Notes under the pieces: generated by a model | What the model was told of the DNA's origin: nothing | Database searches by the model: none | The model's input: only the letters and a program-made list of their open reading frames with translations | Program-made: the position numbers and the translations under genes | In this document: positions 7,801 through 10,198 of the stretch, in pieces | How the letters are laid out: each line of letters starts with the position of its first letter | Position numbering within the stretch: position 1 is the stretch's first letter | Assembly: GCA_007124075.1 (NCBI GenBank) | Contig: SLFV01000048.1 | Span: 1 to 10,198, forward strand | Direction: 5' to 3' | DNA: 10,198 nucleotides | DNA from: Roseimaritima sp. | Lineage (GTDB): Bacteria > Planctomycetota > Planctomycetia > Pirellulales > Pirellulaceae

Positions 7801-9975
7801 TTCGTGTGGCACCATTCCCAGAGGTTTCAGCAGCATCAGGCTGTCATCCGGGGAAACCGAAGTTAACCTTCGCCCCGCCAAATCGTCCGATAACGCTCGC
7901 AAATCAAAAATGGGATCGTACCCACGCAGCGACAGCTTGAAACCATTCTTTCCGGCCTGCGCACCATGGCAGGTCCCCTGATTGCAACCCAGACGCGACA
8001 GCGCTGGGTTGACATCGCGAATGAAATCGATGGTCCGCTCCGCTTGCACGTCGACCGCGGTGACGGGAATCGACGCCTGCTGCTGACCACAGCGGATGAT
8101 GATCTCCCCCGCACCGTCTTGGATCGGACGCAGCAACCCTCCCGGTTCCGCCACCAGAAAATCAGGCAATTCCAGCTCGCACTGATTGGTCATGTCGACC
8201 GCAGCATCTGCATCCAGCGTGCCGGTAACCAGCAATTGTGTGTAATCAAATCGACCCCGCAGGTGAATTTCCTCCGGTTCAACTTGGAGCCCGGTCAGCG
8301 TGTTCCGATCGATCGCGGTGTTCGCAGCCTCGGTCTCTCCTGGGGAGCCCAGCTTTCCTGCCTGCACTGCCGCCCAGCTTCTCGGATCAAAACTAGCCAT
8401 CGCCTCGGTCGTTGCCGTCGTTTGCTCCGCCGCTGGGGCTACGGGCCAAACCGTCTGAAATTGATCCTCGCCGGCGGGCAAGACGCGCAGATTACCATCG
8501 CCTCCGGCCACGATCAGGCGATTGTCTGGTGCGAAAGCAATGGAAAATACCGCCCCTTCGGGCAGTTTGACTTGGGCCACTTGAGACACTTCCTTGGTCA
8601 CGTACTCTTGGAGCTTTTGTTTCTCCGCCGCCGACCGATCGCTTACCCGTTTGCCTTGGATCCGTTTGATCTCCGCAGGCATCTCGCCGTCAACGTCGTA
8701 TTTCCAGACCCGGACCTCACTGGCGCGATCCACCGTCGCGGCCGCAGCAAGCAGACTGCCATCGGGGCTGATGTCAACGCTGAAGATGCGGCCTGGCAAC
8801 GCTGGCAAGCGAAGCACCAAATTGGCATCGTCACCAATCTTGCGAGCCGTCTGACGAAACATGCGATACAGCTTCGGCACACCGTCGGCACCGCCGACCA
8901 ACAGTTCATCGCGGTCGGGGTGTCGTGCCACGGAGTTGACCCCCCCGGACAACGCCCCCGGCGTGATCGATGTGATGTTGTCGATAAATCGCTCCGTCGC
9001 CACTTCGGTCAGCTTGACCGTCATGTCGCGGCCGACCGACACCAAATGCGAGCCATCGACCGAATAAACCGTGTCGCGTACCCAGTCTTCGTGAGCACTT
9101 TGGTACAACACCTGTTGTCCCGTTTCCGCATCCACGGCACGGATCGTGGTATCGGCACACGCGAAAGCAACCTGTTTGCCATCGGGCGACCAGCTTACCC
9201 CCGTGATCGTGTCATAGGTGACGGGCAACGACATTTCCAACTGCCGGGAGTTCACATCCCAAATTTGCAATTCACCACGTTGCGAGGGAGCCCCCCCCGC
9301 GACCGCCAGTCGCGAACCGTCGGGGGAGAAAGCCAACGAATCGATCCTGGGGCTCAGTCCGATCAACCGGCCGTCTACTTGTCCGCTTGCCGCGTCCAGT
9401 AGCAAAACTTCATGAAAACCTGAAACCGCAATCAACTGGTTGTCCGGCGCAACCGCGACAGCCGTCAGGACCGGCGGACGATGGTAGACCGGCGGTGAAT
9501 CGTTGCTGTAAACCACTTCGGTTTCGACCGTGTCGTTGACGGCTCCGCTGGCGATCCAGGTACGCACCTGTTCGATCTCCGTTGCAGACAGTGGGGGCAA
9601 GTCGCCCTTTGGCATTTCCGCCCGGCCATCGGTCGGAATGATCTGGGACATCAGATAACTGGCCTCGGGATCACCCGGCACGATCGCCTCCTGACCACTT
9701 TCGCCACCGGACAGCAGCGTGTCAAAGGCGGTCATCACGTAGGCTCCCTGCTGTTTGGCCCCCTGGTGGCAACCATAGCAGTGGGTCCGAAAGATCGGCA
9801 CGATGTGTTCGCGAAAGCTGATCGGAGCGTCAGCCGCCGGAATGGAGTCCGCGTCGTCTTGGTCGGCAAATGCGGCAGCGTTCATGCTGGCCAGCAAGCC
9901 GCAACATCCAATAAACAGAATTTTGCCAAGGACAGAAAGCGGCAAACGCCACGCTGGACAACGAGGTCGCAACAT
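4804..9975 (-). CDS. Giant exported multiheme cytochrome / WD40 propeller / DUF1549-DUF1553 protein
   Basis: This 1723-aa protein carries, in order: a signal peptide (about 1-37, hydrophobic core at 11-34); a PSD1 planctomycete cytochrome c domain (about 52-146) with heme motif C66YGCH70 and likely axial Met121 (AEMPKG); seven WD40-like repeats (about 168-500), several with SPDG and IWD/VWK-type motifs and a charged loop at 430-470 between blades six and seven; an Ig-like segment (about 560-645); a second heme-type region with C664NQGTCH670; a BIG2-like domain (about 756-842); DUF1549 (about 858-1043) with C1014NKCH1018 followed by DHPFERW; DUF1553 (from about 1105); then a coiled coil (about 1350-1410), a beta-rich carbohydrate-binding-like domain (about 1423-1610), another coiled and Gln-rich stretch (about 1632-1700) and the usual DUF1553 end ([16 protein letters not shown]). 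It probably works outside the cytoplasm in electron transfer linked to an unknown reaction. ATG 9975 is preferred (GGAGA 10 bases upstream, clean signal peptide); the frame's first ATG, at 10173, would place repeat-encoded low-complexity sequence at the N-terminus. It heads an operon with the DUF1501 gene. Confidence 0.93.
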   Translation of the reverse strand: MLRPRCPAWRLPLSVLGKILFIGCCGLLASMNAAAFADQDDADSIPAADAPISFREHIVPIFRTHCYGCHQGAKQQGAYVMTAFDTLLSGGESGQEAIVPGDPEASYLMSQIIPTDGRAEMPKGDLPPLSATEIEQVRTWIASGAVNDTVETEVVYSNDSPPVYHRPPVLTAVAVAPDNQLIAVSGFHEVLLLDAASGQVDGRLIGLSPRIDSLAFSPDGSRLAVAGGAPSQRGELQIWDVNSRQLEMSLPVTYDTITGVSWSPDGKQVAFACADTTIRAVDAETGQQVLYQSAHEDWVRDTVYSVDGSHLVSVGRDMTVKLTEVATERFIDNITSITPGALSGGVNSVARHPDRDELLVGGADGVPKLYRMFRQTARKIGDDANLVLRLPALPGRIFSVDISPDGSLLAAAATVDRASEVRVWKYDVDGEMPAEIKRIQGKRVSDRSAAEKQKLQEYVTKEVSQVAQVKLPEGAVFSIAFAPDNRLIVAGGDGNLRVLPAGEDQFQTVWPVAPAAEQTTATTEAMASFDPRSWAAVQAGKLGSPGETEAANTAIDRNTLTGLQVEPEEIHLRGRFDYTQLLVTGTLDADAAVDMTNQCELELPDFLVAEPGGLLRPIQDGAGEIIIRCGQQQASIPVTAVDVQAERTIDFIRDVNPALSRLGCNQGTCHGAQAGKNGFKLSLRGYDPIFDLRALSDDLAGRRLTSVSPDDSLMLLKPLGMVPHEGGVLMTADDPYHAILRGWIASGAHLDLATPRVQRIEVLPHNPTVQTVGQRQQIRVVAHYQDGLQRDVTREAFIESGNGEVAVADRHGVVTTLRRGEAPVLARYEGAYATTTLTVMGDRDGFVWQQPETWGRIDELVAEKWRRLKLLPSELASDEAFLRRVTLDLTGLLPTATEVREFLDDDRPTQQKRDEVLSRLSGNDAFVDYWTNKWADLLQVNRKFLGVEGAREFRQWIESAVQENRPYDQFAREILTATGSNREHPAASYYKILRDPETTVENTTHLFLGIRFNCNKCHDHPFERWTQDQYYETAAYFAQVALKPDPESKDRKIAGSAVEGAKPLFEEVYDRPSGQVLHERTGLPVEAAFPYEAEFEASEDATLREQLALWMTSADNQYFARSYVNRIWGYLTGVGLIEPIDDIRAGNPSSNPELLDYLTERFIESGFDTRSLMHEICSSRTYQLSVVPNQWNADDVSNYARATPRRLSAEVLFDAVHALTGATSQIPGVPAGTRAASLPDAGVELADGFLANLGRPPRESACECERSSELQLGPVMALVSGPTVGTAIASEKNLLRDLVAQHEEDRRLVEEIFVRALARFPTDAEFAACQEVFAQIPEDHETLVQTVAQREQWWQGERQRLEKERRERLAERQQQLSDLVEQLRPETERLTKERDERIAAAQQALEQTQASLPERIAKYVADHRGSVAWYPLQPVALATTNKATLRSQPDRSIVASENADKGAYEVKVHSTLSGITGFRLEALPVEGLTGGGPGLPNNGNFVVTEFQITAAPIDAPEKAVPVKLKKAEANFSQSNFAPGQMINGKTNDQGGWAVSPHGGIVHWATFQTDQPLDFEKGVVLTFTLHQNHNAADHRLARFRISATTHVGDLPLSIPEAFASVQSNDADFQADPLLMAYFQKMDEALLQKQEALTVAKRPVPENEGVTSLKRQIQALEVETTDDSRLVQLRKDLQQSEQQQQQLRLTAAEDLTWALINSPAFLFNH

Positions 9976-9985
9976 GTTGATACAA

Positions 9986-9990
9986 TCTCC
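9986..9990 (-). promoter_or_regulatory. Shine-Dalgarno site GGAGA of the giant cytochrome gene
   Basis: GGAGA on the - strand lies 10 bases before the ATG at 9975. The spacing is slightly long but acceptable. It supports this start over the in-frame ATG 66 codons upstream, whose flank is repeat sequence with no ribosome site visible. Confidence 0.55.
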
Positions 9991-10123
9991 GAAAGAAGGT
10001 CTGGGTGAAAGCCTGCGCTCGATCACGGTCCGGACGCAACGGGAGGCGGCCGCTGGACAGGAATTCGCTGCCAAATGACAAAACGCGGCAAACCGGCAGG
10101 AAATTGCAATCGGCCCAGGTCGA

Positions 10124-10165
10124 AAGGGGCAAGGGGCAAGGGGCAAGGGGCAAGGGGCAAGGGCA
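10124..10165 (+). repeat. Heptanucleotide tandem repeat (AAGGGGC), G-quadruplex-like
   Basis: Five perfect head-to-tail copies of AAGGGGC occupy 10124-10158, followed by an imperfect AAGGGC A at 10159-10165. On the + strand this gives five GGGG runs spaced by exactly CAA and a sixth GGG run, matching the G-quadruplex pattern of four G-runs with loops of three. The complementary C-rich strand is the sense strand of the giant gene, so a transcript crossing it would carry CCCC runs. It lies about 150 bp upstream of the start codon at 9975. Confidence 0.95.
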
Positions 10166-10198
10166 TCATACAAAACCGATGCAAGTCATTGGCTTTAC

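Larger units (their letters stand above)
9976..10198. other. Non-coding upstream region of the giant cytochrome gene
   Basis: No credible gene is seen here. The frame of the giant protein stays open through it, but the extension would be a Cys/Pro-rich low-complexity peptide derived from the tandem repeat, unlike any exported leader. Visible elements are the GGAGA ribosome site at 9986-9990, an 8-bp palindrome ATTGCAAT at 10103-10110 and the heptamer repeat at 10124-10165. A TATGAT hexamer on the - strand (10165-10170) has no fitting -35 box, so no promoter is called. The promoter of the operon may lie here or beyond the right edge. Confidence 0.6.

Noticed and set aside
7966..9402. 478-codon open frame on the + strand, antisense to the propeller region
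   Set aside because: Same reasoning: its composition is that of a reverse-complement shadow of WD40 coding sequence, and it has no domain, leader or ribosome site.
10165..10170. TATGAT as a -10 box for the operon on the - strand
   Set aside because: No suitable -35 hexamer lies about 17 bp upstream, and a single hexamer is expected by chance.
9976..10173. N-terminal extension of the giant cytochrome gene to an ATG at 10173
   Set aside because: The added 66 residues are translated from the tandem repeat and are Cys/Pro-rich low complexity. They would bury the signal peptide inside the chain, and no ribosome site supports that ATG.
10179..10198. Possible start of a + strand gene (ATG at 10179) divergent from the operon
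   Set aside because: Only six complete codons are visible, with no ribosome site, so it cannot be supported.

Overview
The window looks like a piece of a planctomycete chromosome, most probably Pirellulaceae / Rhodopirellula-like. This is inferred from gene content: a very large PSD1-type cytochrome c / DUF1549 / DUF1553 protein followed by a DUF1501 protein with a twin-arginine leader is a hallmark pair of Planctomycetes, and an oversized pseudopilin with a long C-terminal part is also common there. No rRNA, tRNA, CRISPR array, insertion sequence or phage gene was seen.

Layout. On the + strand, 2-175 is the 3' end of an unrecognised gene. Twelve bases later comes a 616-codon PulJ/PulG-like pseudopilin gene (188-2038). 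These two probably belong to one export/pilus-type operon that starts outside the window. At 2038/2050 the direction switches, with an 11-bp gap between the two convergent stop codons and a small stem-loop across it. Everything from 2050 to 9975 is on the - strand and reads right to left. First is a 1723-aa exported multidomain protein (4804-9975) carrying three c-type heme motifs, a seven-blade WD40-like propeller, Ig/BIG2-like segments, DUF1549 and DUF1553. After 11 bp comes the 490-aa DUF1501 protein (3320-4792). After 151 bp comes a 372-aa serine beta-lactamase-like hydrolase with a Tat-type leader (2050-3168).

How the parts may work together. All three - strand products carry export signals (a Sec-type leader on the giant protein, RR-type leaders on the other two), so the block looks like an extracytoplasmic module. 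The 1723-aa protein would combine electron-transfer heme sites with protein- or glycan-binding domains. The DUF1501 protein belongs to the alkaline phosphatase/sulfatase-like fold group. The serine hydrolase could act on peptide or ester bonds. The biochemical function of the PSD1-DUF1549-DUF1553 plus DUF1501 pair is not established, to my knowledge, so any joint role is inference.

The most notable features are an insertion of about 350 residues (coiled coil plus a carbohydrate-binding-like beta domain) that splits DUF1553 from its conserved C-terminal helix, a CX4CH heme motif in the middle of the giant protein, and a perfect heptanucleotide tandem repeat with G-quadruplex geometry upstream of the giant gene.
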